A stretch of 64,000 nt of DNA from VRUE01 sp036276735 (GCA_036276735.1 DASUOH010000023.1:1-64000), one strand, 5' to 3'; positions 41,828 through 51,164 are shown, numbered from the stretch's first letter. The notes: generated by a model not told the origin, from the sequence alone. A program made the numbers and translations.

Positions 41828-43627
41828 TCAGTGACCGGCTAGACCCGGTTTGTGGAGCGCGATGCCCAGCTCTTTGAGCTGCATCTGCTCGACCGGGGCG
41901 GGCGCGCCGGTCAGCAGGTCGGCCCCGGAGGCCGTCTTCGGGAAGGCGATCACGTCGCGGATCGAGTCCAGGCCGGCAAGCTTCTGCACGACGCGATCGA
42001 GCCCGTAGGCGATGCCGCCGTGGGGCGGCGCGCCGTAGCTCAGGGCCTCCAGCAGGAAGCCGAAACGGGCCTCGGCTTCGGCGGCATCGATGCCCAGGGC
42101 CGCAAAGACAGCCTGCTGGACGTCGGCGCGGTGGATACGGATCGAGCCGCCGCCCATCTCCTGACCGTTCCAGACGAGGTCGTAGGCGAGCGCCCGGGCC
42201 TCGCCGGGCCGGTCGGGGTCGAGCTCGCCGGCCGGCGCCGTGAACGGGTGGTGGAGCGGGTCCCAGCGATTTCCAGCCGAGTTCCACTCCATCAGCGGCC
42301 AGTCGACGATCCAGACCAGCCGCTGCTCGTCAGCGGGGATCAGCTCGAAGCGCTCCGCCAGCTCCACCCGCAGCTGCCCGAGGACGGCGTCGGCGATGCG
42401 CCGCTGGTCGGCGACGAGGAGCAGGAGGTCGCCCTCCTCGGCGTCGAGCTGCCCGTTCAGCTCGCGCAGCTCCCCCTCGGAGAGGAACTTCGCGGTCGGC
42501 GAACGCCAGCCGTCGCCCTCGCGGAAGGCCCAGACCAGCCCTTTGGCGCCGAGCTCCTGGGCGCGCGAGATCAGGCCGTCCAGCTCGGAGCGCGGCAGCT
42601 CGCGCCGCCCCGCGTTGAGCCCGCGCACCGCCCCGCCCGAGGCGATCGCACCGCTGAAGACCTTGAACTCGGTTCCCGCGAGCGCCCCCGAGAGGTCGAC
42701 GAGCTCGAGGCCGAAGCGCAGGTCGGGTCGGTCGGTGCCGAAGCGGTCCATCGCCTCGTCGTAGGCGAGACGCTGGATGGGCAGGTCCAGCGCCGGCCCA
42801 CCGACCCGATCGAAGACGTGGGAGAGCAGCCGCTCGTTGACCGCGATCACGTCGTCGACGTCGACGAAAGACATCTCGATGTCGAGCTGGGTGAAGTCCG
42901 GCTGGCGGTCGGCGCGCAGGTCCTCGTCACGGAAGCAGCGGGCGACTTGGTAGTAGCGCTCGAAGCCGGCGACCATCAACAGCTGCTTGAAGAGCTGCGG
43001 CGATTGCGGCAGGGCGTAGAAGGAGCCGCGCTGCAGGCGGCTGGGAACGAGGAAGTCGCGAGCGCCCTCCGGAGTGGAGCGGGTCAGCACCGGGGTCTCG
43101 ATGTCGAGAAAGCCCTCACCGTCGAGGAACTCGCGCATCGCGGCGGTGACCCGATGCCGCAAAACCAGCGCCTCGCGCATCGGCTCGCGGCGCAGGTCGA
43201 GATAGCGATGTCGCAGGCGGGCGTCCTCCCCGACCTCACCGGAGAAGCCCTCGACCTGAAACGGCGGCGTCTCGGCATCGGCGAGCAACTCAGCGCCGCT
43301 GACCCGCAGCTCGAACTCGCCGGTCGACAGCTCCCGGTTGACGGTCTCCTCCGAACGTCGCACCACCGTCCCGACCGTGCTGACCACGTCCTCGGCCCGC
43401 AACCGATGGCCCAGCTCCAATGCCTCGCCCGCCGTGTCCGGATGGAAGACGAGCTGGACGATGCCGGTCCGATCGCGCAAATCGATGAAGATCAGCCCAC
43501 CGTGGTCGCGGCGGCGGTGGACCCAGCCGGCGACCCGTACCTCGGCCTCTACCCGATCGCCGAGCACCTGGCCGCACCAGGTATCGCGGTAGCGGTTCGC
43601 GTCGATCGCTGGGAAAGGTTGGCTCAT
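41828..43627 (-). CDS. aspS: Aspartyl-tRNA synthetase
   Basis: 599 residues. OB-fold anticodon domain (VAGWVHRRRDHGGLIFIDLRDRTG), class II catalytic core (LPQSPQLFKQLLMVAGFERYYQ; FRDEDLRADRQPDFTQLDIEMSF region), the bacterial GAD insertion, and motif 3 GIAYGLDRVV. Bacterial type. Whether it is discriminating or also charges tRNA-Asn cannot be decided by eye. Followed by a DUF2007-like gene; preceded by hisS. Confidence 0.97.
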   Translation of the reverse strand: MSQPFPAIDANRYRDTWCGQVLGDRVEAEVRVAGWVHRRRDHGGLIFIDLRDRTGIVQLVFHPDTAGEALELGHRLRAEDVVSTVGTVVRRSEETVNRELSTGEFELRVSGAELLADAETPPFQVEGFSGEVGEDARLRHRYLDLRREPMREALVLRHRVTAAMREFLDGEGFLDIETPVLTRSTPEGARDFLVPSRLQRGSFYALPQSPQLFKQLLMVAGFERYYQVARCFRDEDLRADRQPDFTQLDIEMSFVDVDDVIAVNERLLSHVFDRVGGPALDLPIQRLAYDEAMDRFGTDRPDLRFGLELVDLSGALAGTEFKVFSGAIASGGAVRGLNAGRRELPRSELDGLISRAQELGAKGLVWAFREGDGWRSPTAKFLSEGELRELNGQLDAEEGDLLLLVADQRRIADAVLGQLRVELAERFELIPADEQRLVWIVDWPLMEWNSAGNRWDPLHHPFTAPAGELDPDRPGEARALAYDLVWNGQEMGGGSIRIHRADVQQAVFAALGIDAAEAEARFGFLLEALSYGAPPHGGIAYGLDRVVQKLAGLDSIRDVIAFPKTASGADLLTGAPAPVEQMQLKELGIALHKPGLAGH

Positions 43628-43653
43628 CGGCCCCGGCAGTCTTTCACCGCCGA

Positions 43654-44892
43654 CTACTTCGCAAGCTCGTCGAGGACGTTGCCGGGCGCGACCGGCCGCT
43701 GGTCGCCGCTCTCCATGTCGCGCAACTGCAATGAGCCGTCGGCCTCGAGGATCAGCACGTGCCGGGCGCCGATCCGGTTCGCGTGCTTGAGCTGGCCCTT
43801 CAGCCCGCGCCCCGCCAGGTCCACCTCCGCGGAGAGGCCCGCGTGGCGCAGCTCGACCGCCAGCGCGAGCGCCCGCTGCCGCTGGTCCTCGTCGGCCGCC
43901 GCGAGAAAGGCGTCGCGGTGTCCGGGTGCCCCCTCCTCGCCCATCGCCAGCATGATCCGCTCGATTCCGGCTGCCCAGCCAATCGCCGGCGTCGACGGCC
44001 CGCCGAGCTGCTCGATCAGCCCGTCATAGCGGCCGCCTCCACCCACCTCCGACTGCGCCCCCAGCGCCGGGCAGACGAAGGAGAAGATCGTGCGGGTGTA
44101 GTAGTCGAGCCCACGCACGAGGGTCGGGTCGATCTCGTAGGGGGTGCCGGCCGCCTCCAGATGGGAGCGCACCGCGGCGAAGTGACCGGCGTCCTCGCCG
44201 TCGAGTCGATCGACGATCGTCGGCGCCCCGGCCATCACACCCCGCGTCCCCTCGTCGTCGGCGTCGAAGGCGCGAAGCGGGTTGAGGTCGATCCGATCGC
44301 GCACCTCCCTGGAGAGGTCGGCCTCGTTCGCGCGCAGGTAGGACTTCAGCTCCTCCAGGTACTCCCTGCGGGCCTCGAATGAGCCGAGGCTGCCGAGGCG
44401 CAGCTCGACGCCGGGTACGCCGAGCTCGGTCAGGAGGTCGGAGAGCAGCATGATCGCCTCCGCGTCTGCCAGCGGCGAGTCGCTGCCGATCGTCTCCAAG
44501 CCGACCTGGTGGAACTGGCGGTAGCGCCCGGCCTGGGGTCTCTCGTGGCGGAAGAACGGGCCGCGGTAATAGAGCTTCACCGGCTGCGCCTGCTTGTGCA
44601 TGCCGTGCTCGAGGTAGGCGCGGCAGATCGGCGCCGTCCCCTCCGGGCGCAGGGTGAGGCTGCGGCCGCCCTTGTCCTCGAAGGTGAACATCTCCTTCTG
44701 GACGACGTCGGTAGAGCGGCCGACGCCACGCTCGAACAGATCGGTGTCCTCGAAGATCGGCGTCGCGATCGGTTCGTAGCCGGCCCGGCTGAGGGTCGTC
44801 ACCGCGACCGATTCGACCCGGCGGCGCAACCGTTTCTGGGCAGGCAGCACGTCGAAGGTCCCCCGCGGCGCCTGGTAGGAGGCCCTTGCCAT
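43654..44892 (-). CDS. hisS: Histidyl-tRNA synthetase
   Basis: 412 residues. Motif region YQAPRGTFDVLPAQKRLRR at the start, motif 2 LRPEGTAPICRAYLEHGM, GPFFRHERPQAGRYRQFHQ, LVRGLDYYTRTIFSFVC (histidine A box), motif 3 GWAAGIERIM, and a C-terminal anticodon domain. Same direction as aspS 26 nt downstream. Confidence 0.97.
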   Translation of the reverse strand: MARASYQAPRGTFDVLPAQKRLRRRVESVAVTTLSRAGYEPIATPIFEDTDLFERGVGRSTDVVQKEMFTFEDKGGRSLTLRPEGTAPICRAYLEHGMHKQAQPVKLYYRGPFFRHERPQAGRYRQFHQVGLETIGSDSPLADAEAIMLLSDLLTELGVPGVELRLGSLGSFEARREYLEELKSYLRANEADLSREVRDRIDLNPLRAFDADDEGTRGVMAGAPTIVDRLDGEDAGHFAAVRSHLEAAGTPYEIDPTLVRGLDYYTRTIFSFVCPALGAQSEVGGGGRYDGLIEQLGGPSTPAIGWAAGIERIMLAMGEEGAPGHRDAFLAAADEDQRQRALALAVELRHAGLSAEVDLAGRGLKGQLKHANRIGARHVLILEADGSLQLRDMESGDQRPVAPGNVLDELAK

Positions 44893-44905
44893 AGCGGCTG
44901 CGAGC

Positions 44906-45547
44906 TTAGGCGAGCGCGGTCAGGAAAGGATTGGTCGCCTGCTCGGCGCCGAGCGTCGTCGTCCCCATGTGGCCGGGGTAGACGGCCGTCTCCGACGGGT
45001 GGGAGTCGAGCAGCTCGCTGATCGAGCGCAGCAGGGTCGGCCCGTCCCCACCGGGTAGGTCGACTCGGCCAACCGAGCCCTGGAAGAGGACGTCGCCCGA
45101 GAAGAGCGCGGCCTCGTCGCGAACCGAGTAGGTGACGTGGCCGGGGCTGTGACCGGGAGTGAAGAGAACGTCGATCGTGAGGCCGGCGAGCTCGAGCGTC
45201 TCGCCGCCCTTCACCGTCTCGTCGGCCTCGTAGCTCTCATAGGGCCCGATGCCCGGGAAGGGAACGTAGGCCATGACGTCGGCGAGCACCGGCACCTCGA
45301 GCTCCGGGCAGTAGACCGGCGCCCCGGTCGCCGCGGCGAGCGGCGCCACGGCGCCGACGTGGTCGAAGTGGCAGTGCGTGAGGAGGATGGCGTCGACCGC
45401 GATTCCCATCCGCTCGACGGTCGCGAGGATCCGCTCCGCCTCCTCGCCGGGATCCACGACGAGCCCATGGTCGGAGCCCTCGGCCCGGAAGACGAAGCAG
45501 TTCTCGGCGATCGGCCCGACCGTCAGCATCTCGACCTCCAGGCTCAC
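44906..45547 (-). CDS. Metallo-beta-lactamase fold hydrolase (glyoxalase II-like)
   Basis: 213 residues from GTG 45547, which follows an AGGAGGA ribosome site and overlaps the upstream stop. THCHFDHVGA (metal motif), the second His in TPGHSPGHVTYSV, Asp in LFSGDVLFQGSVGR, and His in VYPGHMGTTTL. The glyoxalase II/YcbL type, hydrolysing thioesters such as S-lactoyl-thiols; substrate not certain in a likely mycothiol organism. Confidence 0.9.
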   Translation of the reverse strand: MSLEVEMLTVGPIAENCFVFRAEGSDHGLVVDPGEEAERILATVERMGIAVDAILLTHCHFDHVGAVAPLAAATGAPVYCPELEVPVLADVMAYVPFPGIGPYESYEADETVKGGETLELAGLTIDVLFTPGHSPGHVTYSVRDEAALFSGDVLFQGSVGRVDLPGGDGPTLLRSISELLDSHPSETAVYPGHMGTTTLGAEQATNPFLTALA

Positions 45548-45915
45548 TTCTCCTCCTGGGCGCGGATCCGCGCCCGCTCGCGCCGTCGCCACAGCATCGT
45601 GTCCATGTAGTAGCCGGCGGGCACGTAGAAGACGAGCATCAGCGCGCCGAGGCCCAGCGCGGCGCCGAGCGGGCGGCCGAAGAGCAGCACGAGGAGAAGG
45701 GTGAAGATCGCCGCGGCGACGACCGCGCGGACGACCGCGCTGCGCCAGGTCGGCGGCGCGTCCAGGCGCGAAGCGGGGCGCTTGCCCCGCGAGGCGCGAG
45801 CGCGTGCCTTGGCCTCCTCCCGACTGCGCGGCCGGCCGGCGCGCCGGCTTGGATCGACGCGGCCCCCTTGCGTACCCCGGTGCTTGCGGCGGCGCTTCTT
45901 CCTCGTCTGGGCCAC
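45544..45915 (-). CDS. Small basic membrane protein
   Basis: 123 residues from GTG 45915. The N-terminal 60 residues are Lys/Arg-rich (AQTRKKRRRKHRG). Two hydrophobic helices follow (AVVRAVVAAAIFTLLLVLLF; ALGLGALMLVFYVPAGYYMD), then a basic tail ending in a GTGA overlap with the hydrolase. Membrane-associated, function unknown. A longer frame upstream lies antisense to sequence without coding features. Confidence 0.7.
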   Translation of the reverse strand: MAQTRKKRRRKHRGTQGGRVDPSRRAGRPRSREEAKARARASRGKRPASRLDAPPTWRSAVVRAVVAAAIFTLLLVLLFGRPLGAALGLGALMLVFYVPAGYYMDTMLWRRRERARIRAQEEK

Positions 45916-45952
45916 GAGACGGAATCTAGCGGGCGACGCGCAGGAGGCCCTT

Positions 45953-46843
45953 CTAGGACAGGGAGGCGAGGCGTCGCTCGATCGTGTGCAGCGCCGGATC
46001 GAAGCCGCGAATCGGGACCTCGGGCGGATAGCCGGCGAGGGCACCCTCGGGGATCAGCCCGATCAGCTCTGCCTCCACGGGCTCCGCGCCGAGCGACGCC
46101 CCCAGGCTGCGCACGCGCTCGACCACCTCGCCGAGCGGCACCGCCAGCGGGTCGTGCACGTTGGTCGAGACCTGGGTGCGGCCGTTGGAGAGGGGCAGGC
46201 CGATCGCACGGACACCCGGCAAGCCACCGCCTGACTCGCGCAGCCCCGCGGCGACGGCGCGCGCCGCCTCGAGGTCGTCGCTGTCGAGCTCGACGTTGAA
46301 GGCCCCGAGCGGCGGCCGCGCGGTGACCAGCGTCGCCCCGGCCCTGCGGTGGGGCAGCTCTGGGCCGCGGTCGGACCGCAGCTCTCCGGCCTCCATCCGC
46401 AACCACAGCTCGGCTAGGCCGCCGTTCCGAAAGTAAGCGCGCTCGGCCCGCGCCGGGCCGCTCGCCAGCTCCCCGTAGAGGAAAACCGGGACGCCGAGCG
46501 CACCGATCGCTCCGGCCACCTCCAGGGCAAGCTCTCGAGCCGCTGCTCGGTCGGTCGGGTCGAGCCAGACGACCGGGCAGACGTCGAGGGCGCCGATCGC
46601 CGGGTGCACCCCCGCGTGATCGGTCATCTCGATCGACTCGACCGCCTGCTCGGCGCCGCGGCGGAGGCTCTCGAGCAGCTCGACCGGCGAGCCGGCGAGC
46701 GTCAGCACGGTGCGGTTGTGGTCGGCGTCGGAGTGGCGGTCGAGCAGCCGTGCGGACGAGGCGAAGGCGTCCTCCAGGGCCGTGATCCGCTCGCCGTCGC
46801 GCCCCTCGGAGACGTTGGGGACCGAGAGCAGCGGCGCCGCCAC
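45953..46843 (-). CDS. ftcD: Glutamate formimidoyltransferase (formiminotransferase domain)
   Basis: 296 residues. SVPNVSEGRDGERI at the start, HSDADHNRTVLTLAG near 39, HAGVHPAIGALDVCPVVWL near 77 and KAIGLPL/GRTQVSTNVHD near 225. Transfers the formimino group to tetrahydrofolate. Only the transferase half is present; the cyclodeaminase domain of bifunctional FtcD is absent. Next to the M29-like gene with a 2-nt gap. Confidence 0.9.
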   Translation of the reverse strand: MAAPLLSVPNVSEGRDGERITALEDAFASSARLLDRHSDADHNRTVLTLAGSPVELLESLRRGAEQAVESIEMTDHAGVHPAIGALDVCPVVWLDPTDRAAARELALEVAGAIGALGVPVFLYGELASGPARAERAYFRNGGLAELWLRMEAGELRSDRGPELPHRRAGATLVTARPPLGAFNVELDSDDLEAARAVAAGLRESGGGLPGVRAIGLPLSNGRTQVSTNVHDPLAVPLGEVVERVRSLGASLGAEPVEAELIGLIPEGALAGYPPEVPIRGFDPALHTIERRLASLS

Positions 46844-46845
46844 GC

Positions 46846-47811
46846 TCAGACGATCAGCTCGCCGGCCTCGACCAGCGTCGCCCCGTCGACCTCGACGGTC
46901 GGCTCGAGCACTACGCAGTCGAGGTGGACCGGCACCTGCACGGTGCCGCCGATCGCCGCCGAGGCGCCGAAAGCGACGTGGGCGGTGCCGAGAATCTTCT
47001 CGTCCTCGAGGATGTTGCCGGTCACGATCGCCTCTTCGTTGGTGCCGATCCCGAGCTCGGCGACGTTCGTTCCGTCCTGCCCGTGCGCCGTCAAGAGCTC
47101 CATCAGCTGGGCGCCCTCGCGACCGGTCGCCTCAACCAGGTGGCCGTCCTCGACGGTCAGCTCGACCGGCGTTTCCAGCTTGCCGATCCCGGCGATCGAG
47201 CCATCGACCACGAGCGTGCCCTCGGCGGTCCCCTCGAGCGGAGCGATGAACGCCTCGCCGCACGGCACGTTGCCGAAGGCGCCGCGCTTGCTCAACGCCC
47301 CGGCGTCGACGATCGCGGTCCGATCGCCAAGCCCGATCCGCAGGTCGCTGCCCTGCGGCGAGGTGATTCGCGCCTCGGACCCCATGCCGAGGGCGCGGCC
47401 GATCGCGTTACCCCTTTTTCGCAGCAGCTTCATGTCGGCACCCATCACGCGCGCCAGCATCTCCTCGGTGACGCCGGGCATCGAGGCGACCCGCACGCCG
47501 GCTTCACTGGCGGCGCGCCGCGCTTCGGTATGGGAAAGCGACTGGATGGTCGGTGCGATCACGACGGCGACCGCCAGCATCGCCGCGGCCACGGCCTGCG
47601 GCGGCTCGGCGGCGTGCGATTCGCGCTCCGAGATCACCGCCAGGGTCGCTTCGCCGCCCTCCCCCTGCGCGTGGATTCGCAGCAGGGCGCCGAGCTGTTC
47701 GGTGCTCGGGTTGCAGACGACCAGGACCTCCTCCCCGGGCTGGAGACCGAGGCAGTCGCGGATAACCGCCGTCACCGCCCTATCCAGCGCTCCCGTCGTC
47801 ATGCCCGACAA
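46846..47811 (-). CDS. M29-like aminopeptidase
   Basis: 321 residues. LQPGEEVLVVCNPSTEQLG near 22, the central SDLRIGLGDR, GEAFIAPLEGTAEGTLVVDG, and the C-terminal LGIGTNEEAIVTGNILEDEK with GTAHVAFG, characteristic of the thermophilic aminopeptidase (M29/AmpS) group. Acidic and His residues in the last two motifs provide metal ligands. Cytoplasmic peptidase; exact specificity unknown. Confidence 0.85.
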   Translation of the reverse strand: MSGMTTGALDRAVTAVIRDCLGLQPGEEVLVVCNPSTEQLGALLRIHAQGEGGEATLAVISERESHAAEPPQAVAAAMLAVAVVIAPTIQSLSHTEARRAASEAGVRVASMPGVTEEMLARVMGADMKLLRKRGNAIGRALGMGSEARITSPQGSDLRIGLGDRTAIVDAGALSKRGAFGNVPCGEAFIAPLEGTAEGTLVVDGSIAGIGKLETPVELTVEDGHLVEATGREGAQLMELLTAHGQDGTNVAELGIGTNEEAIVTGNILEDEKILGTAHVAFGASAAIGGTVQVPVHLDCVVLEPTVEVDGATLVEAGELIV

Positions 47812-47872
47812 GGCTAGCCGCCCTTCCGACCGATTGGCCCCGACATGCGCATCGATACCATTCCGTCCTCCC

Positions 47873-47946
47873 GCCGGAGTAGCTCAGCTGGTTAGAGCAG
47901 CGGAATCATAATCCGCGTGTCGGGGGTTCGAGTCCCTCCTCCGGCA
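47873..47946 (+). tRNA. tRNA-Met (CAU)
   Basis: Standard 7-bp acceptor (GCCGGAG/CTCCGGC), D-arm GTAGCTCAGCTGGTTAGAGC, anticodon stem GCGGA/TCCGC with loop ATCATAA, T-arm GGGGGTTCGAGTCCCTC, A73; CCA not encoded. G1-C72 pairing argues against the initiator. tRNA-Ile2 (with lysidine) shares this anticodon and is not fully excluded. Confidence 0.93.
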
Positions 47947-47980
47947 TCCGGGCACCGGTCTCGACCCCGGAGCGATCGAC

Positions 47981-49093
47981 GTGGGCGATGGGCAAGACAG
48001 ATGCCGGCGCAGCAAACCGTTCTCCCCCCGAGAGATGCTGCCGAAGGGCTGGATCGCGCAGGGCGGGGACGCCTTCGTCCGGGCGTTTTCGATGGTCGGG
48101 ATCGCACAGCGCGATCTTTCCCCTCCCATCCAGCTCGTCTTCGACGACGTATGCGTCTTGATGATGTGGACGGCACTGCCGAGATTGGCTGTCGAGAACG
48201 CTCTCGAGATCCGCTCGAACGGAGAGGTGATCGTGAACCTCAATACGCCGGACGGAGCCGCCTCGCACGCGGAGGGACCCGTCGCTCTGTTCGTTGCGCA
48301 CCCGGACCTGTCCGAGAACGCGGGCAAGGCGACCATTCGGACCGAAGAGGTCATTGCCCAGATCACGACCCTGGGGAGTCTCCTCCTCGCCTTCGAGCAC
48401 CTCGAGGACTACTGGATCAAATTCCCGGGCGGCGCGCTATCAGGCGCTTCCCGCGTAATCCTCGATACGACGTGGTGGGAAGAGCCCAACCTGTCGAAGA
48501 ACGCTCGAGACGGATGGCAGCTGGCGCAAGCGGCGATAGCGAGCTCCGCTGAGCCCGATCGGCTTCATCTGTCCCTGCGCTGGCTGGATGAGGCAAAACG
48601 AAGCGAGGCGACGGACGCTCTCCTCAAGCTGTGGTTCGCGCTCGAGATCTTGACGGGGACCTCCGATCGGAAGGCGGTGGCGAGGATCGATAGAGCGTTG
48701 AGCGCCGCCTATGAGATCAGCCGTGAGCAGGTCTCGTCGCAGTTCGGAATCGGCAGGATATTCGGGCTTCGATCGAAGATCGTCCACCACGGGCTTAAGG
48801 TTCACGTTCCAGGGCCCCTGCTGAACTATGTCGCCGGGATCTACGTCGACCTTCTGGTCTCACTGCTCGGGTTTCAGCTTGCCGGGCGGGCACGGGCTCG
48901 CTGCGAAGAGGCTGGCGGGATCGACAATCTGCTGCCGTCGGTGGTCGGTGGTCGGGCTGAGGAGAAAAACGCCGAGCGGGCGGCGGAAAAGGACCAGGAG
49001 CACGATGACGGCGAGGTCGGGCCTTTTCCCAGTCTCGGACGTGGCGCTTTCAACCTCGCCGCCGGCCCTTCGAAACCCTCGAGCGGACAGTAG
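47981..49093 (+). CDS. HEPN-domain protein (Apea-like)
   Basis: 370 residues from ATG 47981 (ATG 48035 also possible). A large helical N-terminal half without known domain, then ALLKLWFALEILTG (about 213-226) and FGLRSKIVHHG (about 261-271), the R-x4-6-H active motif of HEPN ribonuclease folds as in Apea-like HEPN proteins. The C-terminal 60 residues are charged and low-complexity. Many HEPN proteins are RNases in defence or toxin systems. This one lies 35 bp after tRNA-Met, alone, without an obvious antitoxin, and less GC-rich than its neighbours at its start. Confidence 0.72.
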   Translation: MGDGQDRCRRSKPFSPREMLPKGWIAQGGDAFVRAFSMVGIAQRDLSPPIQLVFDDVCVLMMWTALPRLAVENALEIRSNGEVIVNLNTPDGAASHAEGPVALFVAHPDLSENAGKATIRTEEVIAQITTLGSLLLAFEHLEDYWIKFPGGALSGASRVILDTTWWEEPNLSKNARDGWQLAQAAIASSAEPDRLHLSLRWLDEAKRSEATDALLKLWFALEILTGTSDRKAVARIDRALSAAYEISREQVSSQFGIGRIFGLRSKIVHHGLKVHVPGPLLNYVAGIYVDLLVSLLGFQLAGRARARCEEAGGIDNLLPSVVGGRAEEKNAERAAEKDQEHDDGEVGPFPSLGRGAFNLAAGPSKPSSGQ

Positions 49094-49152
49094 ACATCGT
49101 CCCCACGGCGGCCGGCGCTAAGGTCGCCGGTGAAGCCACGTCTCCCCCACAC

Positions 49153-49563
49153 ATGCACACCGTCAATCTGCGCTATTCCACGTCAGGCAACGCTGACGTC
49201 ATCGACGTCACCGAGGCGACCGCTCGCTGTGTCGCCGACGCCGGCGTCACGGAGGGCCAGGCCCTGGCATTCGTGCGCGGCTCGACCGCGGCGATCGCGA
49301 CGATGGAGTTCGAGCCGGGTGGCGTCCACGACCTGCGCGAGCTACTCGAGCGGTTGATCCCGACGCAGGGCGACTACGAGCACAACCGGCTCAACCACGA
49401 CTCCAACTCGCACGCCCACCAGCGGGCGACGCTGGTCGGGCCTTCGGAGGCGGTGCCGGTCGTGGACGGGCGCCTGGCGCTCGGCACGTGGCAGCAGCTG
49501 GTGCTGATCGACTTCGACGACCGGCCGCGCGAGCGGACCGTGATCGTCCAGGTGCTCGGCTGA
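49153..49563 (+). CDS. YjbQ family (UPF0047) protein
   Basis: 136 residues. VIDVTEATARCVADAGVTEG, ALAFVRGSTAAIATMEFEP, DYEHNRLNHDSNSHAHQRA (His/Asn-rich site), and GTWQQLVLIDFDDRPRERTV. The conserved His cluster binds metal in structures; members have weak thiamine-phosphate synthase activity. Soluble. Biological role unresolved. Confidence 0.92.
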   Translation: MHTVNLRYSTSGNADVIDVTEATARCVADAGVTEGQALAFVRGSTAAIATMEFEPGGVHDLRELLERLIPTQGDYEHNRLNHDSNSHAHQRATLVGPSEAVPVVDGRLALGTWQQLVLIDFDDRPRERTVIVQVLG

Positions 49564-49619
49564 ACTAGGTCGAACACTCCCGCCACACCGAACCTGCGGA
49601 ATCGGCAGCAGCCGATGTC

Positions 49620-49704
49620 GGCCCGGCAGCGACTGGCCCCATCGCTTCCGGTGCGACTTTGCCGCACATATCGGGGATAACTCGCACCGGAAGCCAGCCG
49701 GGCC
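49620..49704. repeat. Nested long inverted repeat between yjbQ and thrC
   Basis: Inner arms GCTTCCGGTGCGA (49644-49656) and TCGCACCGGAAGC (49682-49694) match perfectly over 13 bp around a 25-nt loop. Outer arms GGCCCGGC/GCCGGGCC (49620-49627, 49697-49704) add 8 bp. The 284-bp gap (49564-49847) contains no gene I can support. Possible bidirectional terminator or structured RNA; there is no T-run. Confidence 0.55.
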
Positions 49705-49847
49705 GCACGGGCGCTTCTTGGCCGTGCCAGCTACCTCCCGCCAGCTGGTCTCCCGGCACTCGCGACGCCTGGTTGTCGCATCGGCACGGTCGGAACGGGC
49801 TACGAGCAGGTCGATCTAGACAGGCCGTACGCCTGGGTTGGGATCGT

Positions 49848-51164
49848 TCAGAGCGTCGGCTGGGCGGCACCGGCGCCGGCCTGCCGCAACTCGTTGAGCG
49901 TCGCCTCCATCGACTCGACGTCGCAGGAGACCATCGAGGGCCATGACTTCTCGGGATGCTCGTCGAGCGTCTTGTAGCCGTTGCCGCTGATCACGGCGAC
50001 GACGGTGTCGTCTGGGCCGAGCTTGCCCTCCTGGGCGAGCTTCATCGTCGCGGCGATCGTCGTGCCGCCGGCCGGCTCGGTGAGGATGCCCTCGGTGGCG
50101 CCGAGCAGGTCAAGTGCCTCGAAGATCTCGGGGTCGGTCGCGGTCGCGGCCGAGCCGCCGCGCGACATCACCGCGTCGACGACCAGCGGCCCGTCGCCGG
50201 GCGCTCCGATCGCCAGCGAGTGCGCCGCCGTGTGCGGCGTTTGCGGCTGGACCTCACCGCTGCCGTCGAGCACCGCGGTGGCGATCGGACCGCAACCCTC
50301 GGCCTGGGCGATGTGGATCTTGGTGGCGCCCGTCTCGGCCATGCCGATCGTCTCCATCTCCCCCAGCCCCTTGTGGACGCGCGAGGAGAGGGTGCCGCCG
50401 GCGGCCGGGATCACGAAGTGGTCGGGCGAGCGCCAGTCGAGCTGCTCGACCACCTCGTAGGCGGTCGTCTTGGCCCCCTCGGCGTAAAAGGGCCGCAGCG
50501 TGATGTTGGTGAACTGGATGCCGGTCGCCAGGGCCAGCTCGCGGCAGGCCCGGTTCGCTTCGTCGTAGTTGCCGTCGAGCTGGATCACCTGCGCGCCGAG
50601 CGCCCGGCAGGCTCGCGCCTTGCCCCGCTCCATGTTGCTCGGGTAGAAGACGTAGGCGGCGACGCCCGCCTTTGAGGCGAGTGAGGCGACCGAGGTGCCG
50701 ACGTTGCCGGTCGAGACGCAGCCCATCTCGGTCTTGCCCAGCTCCAGCAGGCGCGCGACTGCCATCGAGACGACCCGGTCCTTGTAGGAGAGGCTGGGCC
50801 GCTGCGTGCTGTCGTCCTTGAGGTAGAGCTTGCGCAGGCCGAGCTCGGCGCCGAGCCGGTCGGCGTGGATCAGCGGGGTGCGACCGCTGTAGCGGCCGAC
50901 CCGGGCCTTGGCGCGCGCGTCGACAATCGGCAGCAGCTCCTCGAAGCGCCAGATGTTCAGCTCACGCGCTTCGGCCGGTCGGTTACCGATTCCGCGCTCG
51001 GCGATGCGCGCCTTCGCCAGTTCGTAGTCGTAGTCGATGTCGAGTCCCTGGCCGCAGCCGAGGCACTTGAAGGTCGTATCGAGCAGGGGCAGCCGGAGCC
51101 CACAGTCACGGCAGACCAGCTCCGTCGCGCAGGAGCGGGTGCGCTGGTCGGCCGCGAGGCTCAT
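49848..51164 (-). CDS. thrC: Threonine synthase
   Basis: 438 residues. N-terminal Cys pairs (CRDCGLRLPLLDTTFKCLGC, a zinc-ribbon-like segment), then a PLP fold: SLSYKDRVVSMAVARLLELG with the PLP Lys, STGNVGTSVASLASKAGV, and the glycine loop GGTLSSRVHKGLG. Converts phosphohomoserine to threonine. ATG 51164 overlaps the stop of a 30-codon ORF. Cysteate-synthase-like enzymes share this architecture, so the function is probable rather than certain. Confidence 0.88.
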   Translation of the reverse strand: MSLAADQRTRSCATELVCRDCGLRLPLLDTTFKCLGCGQGLDIDYDYELAKARIAERGIGNRPAEARELNIWRFEELLPIVDARAKARVGRYSGRTPLIHADRLGAELGLRKLYLKDDSTQRPSLSYKDRVVSMAVARLLELGKTEMGCVSTGNVGTSVASLASKAGVAAYVFYPSNMERGKARACRALGAQVIQLDGNYDEANRACRELALATGIQFTNITLRPFYAEGAKTTAYEVVEQLDWRSPDHFVIPAAGGTLSSRVHKGLGEMETIGMAETGATKIHIAQAEGCGPIATAVLDGSGEVQPQTPHTAAHSLAIGAPGDGPLVVDAVMSRGGSAATATDPEIFEALDLLGATEGILTEPAGGTTIAATMKLAQEGKLGPDDTVVAVISGNGYKTLDEHPEKSWPSMVSCDVESMEATLNELRQAGAGAAQPTL

